A DNA stretch of 64,000 nt from Planctomycetaceae bacterium (GTDB taxonomy: Bacteria; Planctomycetota; Planctomycetia; Planctomycetales; Planctomycetaceae), in assembly GCA_017795105.1 (NCBI GenBank), contig CP051247.1, positions 2,418,001 through 2,482,000 of the forward strand. Direction: 5' to 3'. The notes under the pieces are model-generated. The model made no database searches. It was given only the letters and a program-made list of their open reading frames with translations, and was not told the DNA's origin. The position numbers and the translations under genes are program-made. Of the stretch, positions 24,039-40,747 are shown one piece after another (positions within the stretch are counted from its first letter, which is position 1; every line of letters begins with the position of its first letter).

Positions 24039-24544
24039 AACCTGTTTCCGGACAGTCTGTTATGGAAATTATCTTCGATCGTATTTTTGTTCGTTGAATT
24101 CGAGCCCGGGATTCTAACAAAGCCGGGGCAGGAGTTCAAATCTGTCGGCAAAAAAAGAGCCGAACTTCAAGTCCTGTCGGCGGAGCCGAGACGAAATTCC
24201 CTAGAAAAGGCTCAACCGGACTGACTGGCATGTCAGTCAAGGATTGTCCTATTTTTGCAACGCTTCGCAACTCACGCGTAAGTTACCGGCTTTTTCCAAT
24301 CCCGCCCGATTCTGTTTGACGATATGCCGATAAGAAGGTGGACTGTTAATGCGGCTCCCTCAGTTGCGCCCCGAGCCGCGATCATTGACGATTTTCTGTA
24401 AGTCCTACAAAAATGCGGTGCCAATCGCTTCCCAGGGGGAGATCGGTCTGCCGCGTGCTGTGAAAACTGATGGACCCCGGATGGACCGGAATCCGCTGTT
24501 TTCTTGCCATTTTTACACTGCGGTCAGCATCGAAAGCTCCCGAC
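24039..24544. other. Gene-free stretch between divergent rpsT and hydrolase genes
   Basis: 506 bp. One inverted repeat is visible, GACTGAC (24219-24225) and GTCAGTC (24232-24238). The region after 24300 is the leader of the hydrolase gene. Nothing else recognised. Confidence 0.5.
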
Positions 24545-25759
24545 GTGAAGAGCCCTTTCAGCGGAATTCGCGACTCGTTGTCACCTCTGGTGCTCACGCT
24601 CGCGGTCTTCTGCGCCGCATTCCTGACCTCGATCGCTGCTCCGGCGGAACTTTCCGCTGCTGAGTGCACGGGGAACTGCCAGCACGGCGGGTACTGGATC
24701 GTCAGCACCTACCGGATGCCGCAGGAGCCCGGCTGCTGCCCGAAGTCGATGAACTTCAGCTGCTACTACAAGCCGGTCTGCGGATCGATGCGGCCCAGTT
24801 CCGTCTCGGAAATGCAGGGCTCGCTGATTCCGGGAGCTCCGACCTGCATCTTCGTGCATGGCAGCTTTGTCGGCATCGATCACGCCCTGGATGAAGCCCG
24901 CTACACGTACCACTGGCTGCGGAAGGGTAAGCCTCAGTGTCCGCTGAACGTGATTTGCCTCGTCTGGCCCAGCGATGACATCGATGCCCTGCTTCCCGCC
25001 GTCAGCGTGGTCCACAATGGACTGCTCGCCGACCACAACGGCATCTATCTGTCGCACCTGATCGACTGCCTCCCGGCTGAATCGCCGCTGACGCTGATCG
25101 GACACAGTCACGGGACCCGCGTCATTTCTTCCTGCCTGCACTTCCGCGGCGGAGGCGATGTCCTCGGCTGCAAACGGACCGGACCGCCCGGCTCCTGCCG
25201 ATCGATTGTCGGCATCTACGCCGCGGCTGCCATCAACCATGAATGGCTCGTTCCGGGAGACAAGTTCGGTCAGGCACTGACGCAGGTCGACTGCATTCTG
25301 AATCTGATCAACCGCAAAGATATCGCGCTCACGGTCTATCCACTCGTGAGTCCGCGCTACGGACGTGCCCTCTCTCAGACCGGAACCACGTTCATCGATC
25401 GTCGCCGCCTCGGGCCGTACAACCAGAAGATGCACGAGATGGACCTGACCTTCGCCGTCGGAATCCGACATTCCTGGTCGCTGTACTACTCGAATCTTGA
25501 GATCTCTCGGGCGATTTCCCCGTACATTCACCGACACCGACGCCCTGCGGGGCCCAGCGATCTGGCCGAAGAGCACGATCCGATCGAACTGCGAACTTCC
25601 GATGGTTCCCTGCCGATCGATCTGCCAGAACCGGACTCGCCCGGCAAACGGAACTCGATCACGCTGCCCGACTCCGCTCCGTCCGCCGTGACATCTGCTC
25701 TCTTCCCGGAAGATGAGCCGCTTCCCCCTGCTCCAGAGGCCCAAACGACCACCCAGTAA
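24545..25759 (+). CDS. Secreted alpha/beta-hydrolase-like protein
   Basis: 404 residues if started at the GTG at 24545; an ATG at 24470 would add 25 residues. The GTG start is preferred because it places a complete signal peptide (KSPFSGIRDSLSPLVLTLAVFCAAFLTS, ending near LSA) at the N-terminus. After cleavage comes a cysteine-rich strip, ECTGNC...PGCCPK...CYYKPVC, probably disulfide-bonded outside the cytoplasm. The hydrolase fold (about 95-320) shows FVHGSFVG as an oxyanion-hole strand and the nucleophile elbow GHSHGTR (Gly-x-Ser-x-Gly) with a late histidine in the GIRHSW region. It is related to esterases or lipases in general; the substrate is unknown. The C-terminal 60 residues are proline-rich and disordered. 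Confidence 0.75.
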   Translation: MKSPFSGIRDSLSPLVLTLAVFCAAFLTSIAAPAELSAAECTGNCQHGGYWIVSTYRMPQEPGCCPKSMNFSCYYKPVCGSMRPSSVSEMQGSLIPGAPTCIFVHGSFVGIDHALDEARYTYHWLRKGKPQCPLNVICLVWPSDDIDALLPAVSVVHNGLLADHNGIYLSHLIDCLPAESPLTLIGHSHGTRVISSCLHFRGGGDVLGCKRTGPPGSCRSIVGIYAAAAINHEWLVPGDKFGQALTQVDCILNLINRKDIALTVYPLVSPRYGRALSQTGTTFIDRRRLGPYNQKMHEMDLTFAVGIRHSWSLYYSNLEISRAISPYIHRHRRPAGPSDLAEEHDPIELRTSDGSLPIDLPEPDSPGKRNSITLPDSAPSAVTSALFPEDEPLPPAPEAQTTTQ

Positions 25760-25868
25760 GCGGTGATCGCCGGTTCATCCGGCAGGTTCTCCGTTCCCGG
25801 AACGCTATCTGCAGCCCTCTTCGTTCACAACGAACGAATCGGAACCCAAGCAATAGCGGGAGGCGGGC

Positions 25869-26417
25869 ATGTGGCGCGACTGGATTCTCACAAACTGGAC
25901 TGAGATCCAGATGACGACGATTTCCTGCGTCGTTTTCTATCTGGCAATCATCCTCTTCACGAGGATCGCCGGGCTGCGCAGTTTCTCGAAGATGTCCGCG
26001 TTCGACTTTGCAATGACGATCGCCCTCGGCTCGCTATTCGCCAGCACAATCGCGACACCGTCCCCTTCCCTCCTGCTGGGATTGGTCACTCTTTCGCTGC
26101 TTTTTGCCGGACAGACGCTGATCGCCGTAATCCGCAAATCGCATTTACTTCAAACGCTGATCGACAACGAGCCGATCCTGCTCATGGTCGACGGACAAAT
26201 CCTCGACAAGAACCTGAGCCAGGCCAACGTTACCCGCGACGACCTGCGAGCCAAGCTCCGCGAAGCCAATGTCCTGCAGTACGAACAAGTGAAAGCCGTC
26301 ATCTTCGAAACGACGGGGGGCATCAGCGTGCTGCACGGCGAGCCGGAAGCCGAACTCGACCCCGACCTGCTGAAGGATGTCCGCACCGCCCGTGAGTTCT
26401 TCCCCACGGACGCCTGA
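25869..26417 (+). CDS. DUF421 (YetF-like) membrane protein
   Basis: 182 residues; ATG with GGGAGGCGGG upstream. Three hydrophobic segments occupy residues about 15-35, 45-65 and 70-90 (FAMTIALGSLFASTIATPSPSLLLGL), followed by a cytoplasmic domain starting NEPILLMVDGQILDKNLSQANVTRDDLRAKLREANV, which is the conserved DUF421 core. Bacillus YetF-like relatives are inner-membrane proteins of unknown function, linked in sporulating species to spore germination. The remaining part (ISVLHGEPEAELDPDL) closes the domain. It stands alone between the hydrolase and adenosine-kinase genes. Confidence 0.88.
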   Translation: MWRDWILTNWTEIQMTTISCVVFYLAIILFTRIAGLRSFSKMSAFDFAMTIALGSLFASTIATPSPSLLLGLVTLSLLFAGQTLIAVIRKSHLLQTLIDNEPILLMVDGQILDKNLSQANVTRDDLRAKLREANVLQYEQVKAVIFETTGGISVLHGEPEAELDPDLLKDVRTAREFFPTDA

Positions 26418-26437
26418 CGAACAGCCGCGAGGGCTTC

Positions 26438-27430
26438 CTAGGCCATCAACTCGGCGATCTCTTCCTTCGTGAAGGGGCGTTGCATTCGCGCTCCCATCTG
26501 AGAGACGATTCGCGAGGCCGCATGCGAAGCCAGATGTCCGGCCTGCTGCCATGACAGACCGTTTGTGATGCCGTAAAGCACGCCGGCTGCATACATGTCG
26601 CCGGCTCCGGTCGTGTCGATCGCTTTCGTCGGCACGCCCTCAATCGGAATGACCTTCTGCTCGTGCATCAGGATGGAGCCGTCTGCCCCGAGAGTCATCG
26701 CCACGTTCTCGGCGTGCTCATGAATGATGTGAGCACAGTCGATCGGATCCTGCTTGCCGGTCAGGCTGCGAGCTTCATCGAGATTGCAGAACAGCAGATC
26801 AACCGGACCTTCAATCAGCTTCCAGAACTCATCGCGGAACAGGTCGATGAGGAACGGATCGGAAACGGTGAAGGCGACTTTGACATCGTTCTTCTTGGCC
26901 AGATCGATCGCCTTCAGAGCCGCCTGCTTTGTCGAATCGCCCGTGAACAGGTAGCCTTCGACATAGACGTACTTCGACTGAGCGATCTCGGCTTCATCGA
27001 TGTCGTCGGGACCGAGCTGAGACGAAACCCCGAGGTGCGTCAGCATCGTCCGCTGAGCGTCATCGGTAATCAGAACCACGCAGGTTCCAGACTGCCCCTG
27101 AATCGCCGGGACTTCAATGCAGATCCCCTGCTCCCGCATATCGGCGAGGAAGAACTGCCCGATCTCGTCGTCAGCGGTCTTGCCGGCGTAAGCGCCTTTG
27201 CCACCGAAATCGACGAGGCCCATCATCGTGTTCGCCGCCGAGCCACCAGCACACCGCGTGATTTTGGCCGCATTGCCATTATTAAGCGACTCGAGCACCT
27301 GAATCTGAGTCGGCTCATCGACCAGAGTCATCCCCCCCTTCGGGTACTCGAGGGATGCCAGGAAGTCGTCGCTGACGTGAGCCTGAATGTCGACCAAGGA
27401 ATTGCCGACGCCGTAAACATCGTACTTCAC
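26438..27430 (-). CDS. PfkB-family carbohydrate/adenosine kinase
   Basis: 330 residues; GTG start with GAGAGAAAG upstream. It belongs to the PfkB (ribokinase) family and most resembles the adenosine-kinase-type branch: YDVYGVGNSLVDIQAHVSD at the N-terminus, CAGGSAANTMMGL (substrate side), CNLDEARSLTG, and DTTGAGDMYAAGVLYGI, the ATP/anion-hole motif with the catalytic aspartate near residue 279. These enzymes phosphorylate adenosine or a sugar using ATP. The substrate specificity cannot be settled from sequence. Full length, no signal. Its stop codon is 20 bases from the convergent DUF421 gene. Confidence 0.88.
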   Translation of the reverse strand: MKYDVYGVGNSLVDIQAHVSDDFLASLEYPKGGMTLVDEPTQIQVLESLNNGNAAKITRCAGGSAANTMMGLVDFGGKGAYAGKTADDEIGQFFLADMREQGICIEVPAIQGQSGTCVVLITDDAQRTMLTHLGVSSQLGPDDIDEAEIAQSKYVYVEGYLFTGDSTKQAALKAIDLAKKNDVKVAFTVSDPFLIDLFRDEFWKLIEGPVDLLFCNLDEARSLTGKQDPIDCAHIIHEHAENVAMTLGADGSILMHEQKVIPIEGVPTKAIDTTGAGDMYAAGVLYGITNGLSWQQAGHLASHAASRIVSQMGARMQRPFTKEEIAELMA

Positions 27431-27478
27431 GATAAAAGCTTTCTCTCGGCAGCGTGCGCTGCAGACTGAATGAGTGAA

Positions 27479-27497
27479 GCAGGCTCATGCCTGCTGC
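27479..27497. repeat. Short hairpin repeat (AGCAGGC/GCCTGCT)
   Basis: Seven-base arms with a TCAT loop, in the leader of the kinase gene. Confidence 0.4.
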
Positions 27498-27631
27498 TGC
27501 GAAGTTTAGTTCGGACGCGGGTTGATTGCATTCCCGGGGCGTAATCTTCCCAAAACCGGCGCCGCAGGTTTTATGCACGAAGGATCCGGCGGCAGCCTGC
27601 CTTGCTGCGCTGAACGTCCCCTCGGCAATGC

Positions 27632-27666
<35 letters not shown>

Positions 27667-27704
27667 CTCCCAGCGGAATGCCGCCGCCACGAACCTCAAC
27701 GGTC

Positions 27705-28913
<1,209 letters not shown>

Positions 28914-29110
28914 GACCTCTTCCGCTGGTTCAAGTTTCCAGATGCGCGTCTGTTGCGGCCCTTCCTCCGTGAAGATGTCAATAAGTCGGCCTTTGTATCC
29001 GGCCTTTCCGGCAGTGTCAAGGAACCGCAACTGACGAACAGTCCCTAATTCATTGTCATCACACGATTTCTGGCACGCTTGCTAGCACCAGCCAAACCGC
29101 ACCTAAAAAA

Positions 29111-29123
29111 TGCCAAAATGGCA
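29111..29123. promoter_or_regulatory. Palindrome TGCCAAAATGGCA, first copy
   Basis: Perfect five-base arms (TGCCA/TGGCA) around AAA. Identical to the copy at 29157-29169, 46 bp away, with the following CC also shared. It lies about 280 bases before dnaK and 200 before pheA. Confidence 0.4.
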
Positions 29124-29156
29124 CCACTGAACCTGATTCTCGCCTCGAGCCCAGAA

Positions 29157-29169
29157 TGCCAAAATGGCA
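29157..29169. promoter_or_regulatory. Palindrome TGCCAAAATGGCA, second copy
   Basis: Second identical copy, flanked by AGAA and CCAATC. Two evenly placed identical dyads suggest a cooperative operator; the factor is unknown. Confidence 0.4.
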
Positions 29170-29394
29170 CCAATCAATCGTAGACATGGGCGGTTCCCCG
29201 TTGAAAACCTGTGGAAATCGAGCTGTTTTCGTAGCGTTTCCCATTTGAAAACCGATTGGTACAGGCGTTGCTTATTGAGTCATCCGGTCACCTAGCATGC
29301 CAATCTGTCCGGTCACTTCGGCTGCGTGCCGCCTCGACCGGCGTTCATAGATCAGAATCAACCGCGAAATTGAACCTCGAAAGGATAGTCAGCG

Positions 29395-31305
<1,911 letters not shown>

Positions 31306-31318
31306 TGAAGAGAACCGG

Positions 31319-31347
31319 GCCCCGGAGTTCTCTCCGGGGCTTTTTTT
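31319..31347 (+). terminator. Intrinsic terminator of dnaK
   Basis: Perfect stem GCCCCGGAG/CTCCGGGGC, TTCT loop and seven T, 13 bases after the stop codon. Confidence 0.92.
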
Positions 31348-31382
31348 ACGCACCGACATAACTGACGTCGAGCAATCGGACA

Positions 31383-31620
31383 ACGGGTGCCATGCCCACG
31401 CTCGTGTGGGCATGCAATTCCCTTGGACGCTGCCTCAGAGGGACTGCTGCTGGCACGCGGCGTTACGTTGGTCGGTCTAACCAGGTGGTGTGCCACTGGC
31501 TCCGCCAGTGCGATCATCCATCAAGTGAAGCCTGCAATCAGAACTGGCAGAGCCAGTGGCACACGATCGATAAAACGTCGAAGACAAGCATGCCCACACA
31601 AGCGTGGGCATGGCACCCGG
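31383..31620. repeat. Composite element bounded by family C hairpins
   Basis: 238 bp bounded by a 17-bp inverted repeat with one mismatch (GGGTGCCATGCCCAC at 31385-31399, inverse at 31604-31618). Each end is a hairpin (CATGCCCAC/GTGGGCATG). Nested inside is the family B pair at 31488-31564. Confidence 0.85.
31488..31564. repeat. Family B head-to-head hairpin pair
   Basis: 77 bp bounded by a perfect 13-bp inverted repeat, GTGTGCCACTGGC (31488-31500) and its inverse (31552-31564). Each end folds into a hairpin with CTGGC/GCCAG stem bases. Confidence 0.85.
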
Positions 31621-31701
31621 CACCAGCGGAGCAAGTGACACCCGACACTTAAACCCCTTTCCCCAATTCATTTCAAATCACCTCCATTTGGAGTCATCAT
31701 C

Positions 31702-34344
<2,643 letters not shown>

Positions 34345-34360
34345 GTCATACGTCGATCTA

Positions 34361-34406
34361 CAAATAGAACGCAGCCTTGGGGTTTCCCCTGGCTGCGTTC
34401 TATTTG
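34361..34406 (+). terminator. Long terminator hairpin after clpB
   Basis: Perfect 16-bp stem (CAAATAGAACGCAGCC and its inverse) with a GGGG/CCCC-containing loop that can extend pairing. It is AT-rich at the base, so it may act from both sides. Confidence 0.8.
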
Positions 34407-34459
34407 TGCGATGTCGGGGACTGGCCGTCGCTAACTGTCGGTCGTCAACTTTGGAGACT

Positions 34460-34490
<31 letters not shown>

Positions 34491-34588
34491 ACGGCTGTTC
34501 AATAGTGATGAGCAAGCTGCAGGGCGGGCTCCTGCCTGCCTTCCTTATCGCCACCGAGACCTTGCCCGACGTCTACTTCTGTTGAATA

Positions 34589-34695
34589 ACCACAGAGACA
34601 CAGAGGTCACAGAGAGTCTTTTCCGATTTCTTCGTTGCATAAGAAGCGGAAAGAGACTGAAGATCGCTCCCTGTCCTTCTCTGTGCCTCTGTGGT
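34589..34695. repeat. MITE-like element with CACAGAG ends
   Basis: 107 bp, ends ACCACAGAGACACAGAG (34589-34605) and its inverse with one mismatch (34679-34695). The interior does not encode a protein. The word resembles one found widely in environmental bacterial genomes. Confidence 0.6.
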
Positions 34696-34709
34696 GCACC
34701 AAAGATGGA

Positions 34710-35456
34710 TCACAACTGCACGGTCTGCAGATCGCGGGCGTAGTCGATATTGGGATGGATTGTTCTTGCGTGGGACAGATCCCAGGGAGCTTCGCTGTTT
34801 TCGCGGGGATCGATGTGGGTCAGCAGGAGTTGACCGACTTCTGTTCGTCGAGCCAGCTCGGCAACCTGGGTGAGGTAGCTGTGACTGGTCTTCTCGGCCC
34901 ATTCGCTGGTTTCGTCGCTGAAGTAGCATTCGTGAATCAGCAGATCAGCTCCCCGGATGAAGTCGTCGTACGTCTCGTCGACATAGGTGTCCGTCACATA
35001 GGCGAATCGTTTCGTGCCGTCATCGACGAGGTAAGCCATCGAGCCGCCCGGGTGACTGGGGAGCGGCTGCCAGTGGATGGTTGAGGTTCCGATGGTCAAC
35101 TGCCGTGACTCGATGGCGTCGAGCTCGACGAGCTGAAAGTCGGGCATGTGAGCGAAGGTTGGCTCGGAGAACAGATAAGTTTTGACGGCTTCGAGCGTGT
35201 GGCGGTTTCCGTAGAGATGGACCGTTTCGATCTGCTTGAGCAACATTGGCACGTACAGGTACGTCAGGCCGATGATGTGGTCCCAGTGCGGATGCGTGAG
35301 AAACAGGTGGAGCTCTTTGCTCTGAAGGCGCTCAGACAGTCGGAAGGCGGCCGTGCCGGCGTCGAAGGCGATGTTCAGCTCGGGCAGCAGAAAGCAGGCC
35401 GTGTGACGGACTTCATTCGGGTGGTAGCCGCCAGTGCCGAGGGGTTCGATACGCAT
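34710..35456 (-). CDS. MBL-fold metallohydrolase
   Basis: 248 residues; ATG with AGGAGAT six bases upstream. The metallo-beta-lactamase fold is shown by HLFLTHPHWDHIIGL (the HxHxDH site, here HPHWDH, near residue 55-60), YVTDTYVDE with the bridging aspartate, IHECYF and LLLTHIDPR with the late histidine. The start MRIEPLGTGGYHPNEVRHTACFLL resembles phosphodiesterase/RNase Z-like members that act on cyclic or linear phosphodiesters. The insert between 75 and 120 does not match tRNase Z itself, so I do not call it rnz. Cytoplasmic. It is a single gene between two terminators. Confidence 0.85.
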   Translation of the reverse strand: MRIEPLGTGGYHPNEVRHTACFLLPELNIAFDAGTAAFRLSERLQSKELHLFLTHPHWDHIIGLTYLYVPMLLKQIETVHLYGNRHTLEAVKTYLFSEPTFAHMPDFQLVELDAIESRQLTIGTSTIHWQPLPSHPGGSMAYLVDDGTKRFAYVTDTYVDETYDDFIRGADLLIHECYFSDETSEWAEKTSHSYLTQVAELARRTEVGQLLLTHIDPRENSEAPWDLSHARTIHPNIDYARDLQTVQL

Positions 35457-35505
35457 GGGATCTCCTGTCTCTGTTCGTGCGTCCTGACGTTGTGATCATA
35501 ACAGA

Positions 35506-35538
35506 CAAAGCCGCACGTGAAGGCCACGTGCGGCTTTG
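35506..35538 (-). terminator. Intrinsic terminator behind gnd
   Basis: Perfect 14-bp stem CAAAGCCGCACGTG and its inverse with a five-base loop. It lies between the gnd stop and the MBL-fold gene; its T-rich flank on the minus strand is TTTGTCTGTT. Confidence 0.75.
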
Positions 35539-35580
35539 ATGTTCCGAGTCAGCTGGACAGCCGAAGTTGCGTAGGTCGCT

Positions 35581-35636
35581 GAAGACAAGCTTCTTGTTGC
35601 TTACGCAACACAGAGATAAATCTCTGTGCCATCCTT
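35581..35636 (-). repeat. Family A module, single copy
   Basis: On the minus strand GGATGGCACAGAGATTT, ATCTCTGTG and GTTGC-GTAA-GCAAC, then AGCTTGTCTTC. Loop one is changed from TTCA to TTTA and loop two from GAA to GTAA; both stems are intact. Confidence 0.8.
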
Positions 35637-35653
35637 GAGTTCCATGTTCAACA

Positions 35654-37120
<1,467 letters not shown>

Positions 37121-37177
37121 GAGTTAAAAGTCCGGTAAGAGTGTGATTTGGAGATTGTTTCCAGGCGAACGCTGCAA

Positions 37178-38047
37178 TTACTTCTTCCACGAGGGATGTT
37201 CGGGGAGGAAGGTTTCGAATTCGGCGATGACCTTGTCCATGTAGGCACCGCGGTATTCACCCTTGAAGAACTTGTCGATGGCTTCGTTGTTGAAGCGTTC
37301 CCAGCTGTCTTCTTCTTTACCGGGGTTGATCGGGTAGAAGCAGGCACCGACGGCGAGAGCAGCTTTCATGTCGCCGGGGGCATCGCCGACCATCAGCATC
37401 TTGTCGGCTTCGTAACCAAGCTTCTGAGCAGCGGTGAGGATTTCCGTCTTGCTGCCGGCTTCCTGACCGCAGATCTCTTCGACCAGTCCGGCGATGCCGT
37501 GCTCGTCCCACTCAGCTTCGAGAGCAGCGGTTGGGGTCGCGGAGCAGACGATGACGTCGGCCTTTTCGTTCAACTTCTCGAGAGCCGACTTCACGCCCGG
37601 GAACGGAGGAACGCCCTTGACCATATCAGCCACGGTGGCATCCACTGCTGCGGACCATTCGTAGCAGAGCTTGAGATCGGCGTCGCCGGTCTTCTCGGCT
37701 TCCGGCTTGATGGTCTTGGTGCCGAGTTTGGTTTCGCGGCTGATCCAGTCACGCAGCCCCTGCAGTTTCGGCAGTTCGACATTCCGAGCCTTCACTTCCG
37801 GACGATCTTTCAGCATGTCGATCGCCAGCAGGTAGGACACGAAGCGGTTGGCACCACGCGTCTTGGAGTACAGGTTCGTGAAGGCGGCGGTTTCACGGGC
37901 GAACCGGGAAATCGGCTGCAGACCGAAGTACTTGATGAAGTTGGGAATGAAACATTCCTGGTGCTTGATCTCCATCGAGTCAAACGCACACCCATCGGAG
38001 TCGACACCGACGAGAAACTCATTGCTTTTAGAAAACGTAACTGCCAT
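37178..38047 (-). CDS. HAD-superfamily phosphatase
   Basis: 289 residues from the ATG at 38047 (MAVTFSKSN), with CCGGAC nine bases upstream. HAD signatures: motif I VGVDSDGCAFDSM with the nucleophile D16 and D18, the small cap domain in the long middle insert (about 45-150), motif II around VIVCSATP, and motif III/IV MLMVGDAPGDMKAALAVGACFYPI. Such enzymes remove phosphate from small sugars or glycolate. The gene is 67 bases after the phosphofructokinase stop and 57 before gnd, all on the minus strand, so a sugar-phosphate substrate is likely but not shown. Planctomycete-specific sequence in the cap; no closer subfamily recognised. Confidence 0.85.
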   Translation of the reverse strand: MAVTFSKSNEFLVGVDSDGCAFDSMEIKHQECFIPNFIKYFGLQPISRFARETAAFTNLYSKTRGANRFVSYLLAIDMLKDRPEVKARNVELPKLQGLRDWISRETKLGTKTIKPEAEKTGDADLKLCYEWSAAVDATVADMVKGVPPFPGVKSALEKLNEKADVIVCSATPTAALEAEWDEHGIAGLVEEICGQEAGSKTEILTAAQKLGYEADKMLMVGDAPGDMKAALAVGACFYPINPGKEEDSWERFNNEAIDKFFKGEYRGAYMDKVIAEFETFLPEHPSWKK

Positions 38048-38114
38048 TGAATACAAGTCCGGTAATTGAGAATGAATTGTTGATACCCGAGTACGTCGCG
38101 GCTCGAATCACGAA

Positions 38115-39413
<1,299 letters not shown>

Positions 39414-39500
39414 GACAGTTTTTCTGCTATTGCTAAGAGGAAGAAGGTTGGGAACAGCCACCATTCATTGTGTCGCCGGAGAGGCGGCGACGAAAGCAGA

Positions 39501-39540
39501 ACTGGTAAGACCAGTTAAGTGTGCGTAGTTTACTACACAC
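39501..39540. promoter_or_regulatory. Paired inverted repeats upstream of the phosphofructokinase operon
   Basis: ACTGGT/ACCAGT around AAG (39501-39515), and GTGCGTAGT/ACTACACAC around TT (39521-39540, one mismatch). They lie about 90-125 bases before the phosphofructokinase start and could be operators. Confidence 0.45.
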
Positions 39541-39654
39541 TATCGACACATTCTGCAAGATTCAAGAGTGTCGAATGGCAAATCCCGGGAGAATTAAAGG
39601 CTCGCTTATATTGCCGTCCGCGAGCCCTCATCTCTCAAATCCCAACGCGTTCCG

Positions 39655-40443
39655 CTACAGGCCGGAAACGTCCGGCAGCACCAGCTCGGGATAACGGGAC
39701 GATTTCGAGCCGGGAATGGGTTCGTTCTCGGGGCCGTGGAACGTGAAAACAACGGAATACTTGGTCTGATCCGAGAAGTTCCGTGTCGCCGCATGGAAGG
39801 TCCGAGCGTGAAAGAGCAGCAGATCGCCCGGAGCGAGCTCGACATACTGCACGGTATCGAACAGGGGGAGATTCTCCGGATGTTCGCTGTCGAGGAACTG
39901 GTTCTCGTCGAGTCGGTCTTTGCCGAGGTCCATCCGATGCGACCCGGGAATCACCTTCAGACAGCCATTCTCCGGACGCTCTTCCCCGAGCGCCAGCCAT
40001 GTATTCACCAGTTCTCCGGTCTGAAAGCTCCAGAAGCGGGTGTCGCGATGCCAGCCGGTTTCACTGCTGAATCGCGGGTGTTTGGTCATCACACAGTTGT
40101 GGTGAGCCATTGGACAATAGACGGGAGTCCCGAGCAATTGCTGCAGACAGCTGACGAGCGGCGGATAGCTGAGCCATTCCTGAAACACGGGATCGCGCGA
40201 CAGAGCTTGCCGCAGCCGACGCACCGTGCGGCCGCCGGGAGCCTCGCGCGATTCGGGCGAGCCGGGGTACTGCACGTCGGCTTCGTATTCAATCGGCTCC
40301 CGCAACGCCGCGACGTCTCTGCGGGTCACTTCCATCATTCGTTCGCGCCACTCCGGCGGGACAAAGCCGCGCAGAACTGCATACCCGTCGCGTTCGAATT
40401 CGGTGGCGATATCACTGAGGGTGGCGGTTGTGCGAGTAGTCAA
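39655..40443 (-). CDS. Phytanoyl-CoA dioxygenase-family protein
   Basis: 262 residues; TTG start with AAGGAG seven bases upstream. The PhyH-type Fe(II)/2-oxoglutarate fold is recognised by the metal site: H and D in TGWHRDTRFW, a distal H in FHARTFHAATRN, and the R that binds 2-oxoglutarate after it, together with NGCLKVIPGSHRMD. Members hydroxylate very different substrates (phytanoyl-CoA, ectoine, mitomycin-type compounds), so the substrate cannot be deduced. It begins with a helical DIATEFERDGYAVLRGFV, as is usual. It faces away from infA. Confidence 0.88.
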   Translation of the reverse strand: MTTRTTATLSDIATEFERDGYAVLRGFVPPEWRERMMEVTRRDVAALREPIEYEADVQYPGSPESREAPGGRTVRRLRQALSRDPVFQEWLSYPPLVSCLQQLLGTPVYCPMAHHNCVMTKHPRFSSETGWHRDTRFWSFQTGELVNTWLALGEERPENGCLKVIPGSHRMDLGKDRLDENQFLDSEHPENLPLFDTVQYVELAPGDLLLFHARTFHAATRNFSDQTKYSVVFTFHGPENEPIPGSKSSRYPELVLPDVSGL

Positions 40444-40546
40444 TCATTGACTCCTTGAGGGCGGTTCCACGGTCTGAAGTAGCGTCATTATTACTGAATT
40501 CAACAAAAGGGAAACTGAATTCCCCTTGGCGTTTGTATCAATTCCG

Positions 40547-40575
40547 TTTAAAGTAAGACTTGGCGGCGCTATTAT
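40547..40575 (+). promoter_or_regulatory. Possible promoter of infA
   Basis: TTTAAA (40547-40552), a 17-base spacer and TATTAT (40570-40575). The leader to the infA start would be about 165 bases. Confidence 0.35.
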
Positions 40576-40747
40576 GTGATGTTCGTATTCCGCGGGCAGC
40601 CGCGATGCCGCGACAGCTTGTCGGTCACGCCGGCCGATGTCATTTTCTGGATTCCGCGAGCCGGTTTCCAGGTCTTTCCCGGGCAGTATTCCCGGCTAAG
40701 ATTCCCCCGTTGAATTGTCAACGCACACACGAAAGGACAGGCAGTTT

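Larger units (their letters stand above)
28914..29394. other. Divergent promoter region between pheA and dnaK
   Basis: 481 bp with two identical 13-base palindromes (see the regulatory entries at 29111 and 29157). I see no CIRCE element (TTAGCACTC/GAGTGCTAA) and no sigma-32-like promoter. Confidence 0.55.

Noticed and set aside
29071..29090. Sigma-54-type promoter (TGGCAC ... TTGC) upstream of dnaK
   Set aside because: The spacing between TGGCAC and TTGC is two bases instead of five.
28914..29394. CIRCE element for HrcA control of dnaK
   Set aside because: No TTAGCACTC/GAGTGCTAA dyad is present.
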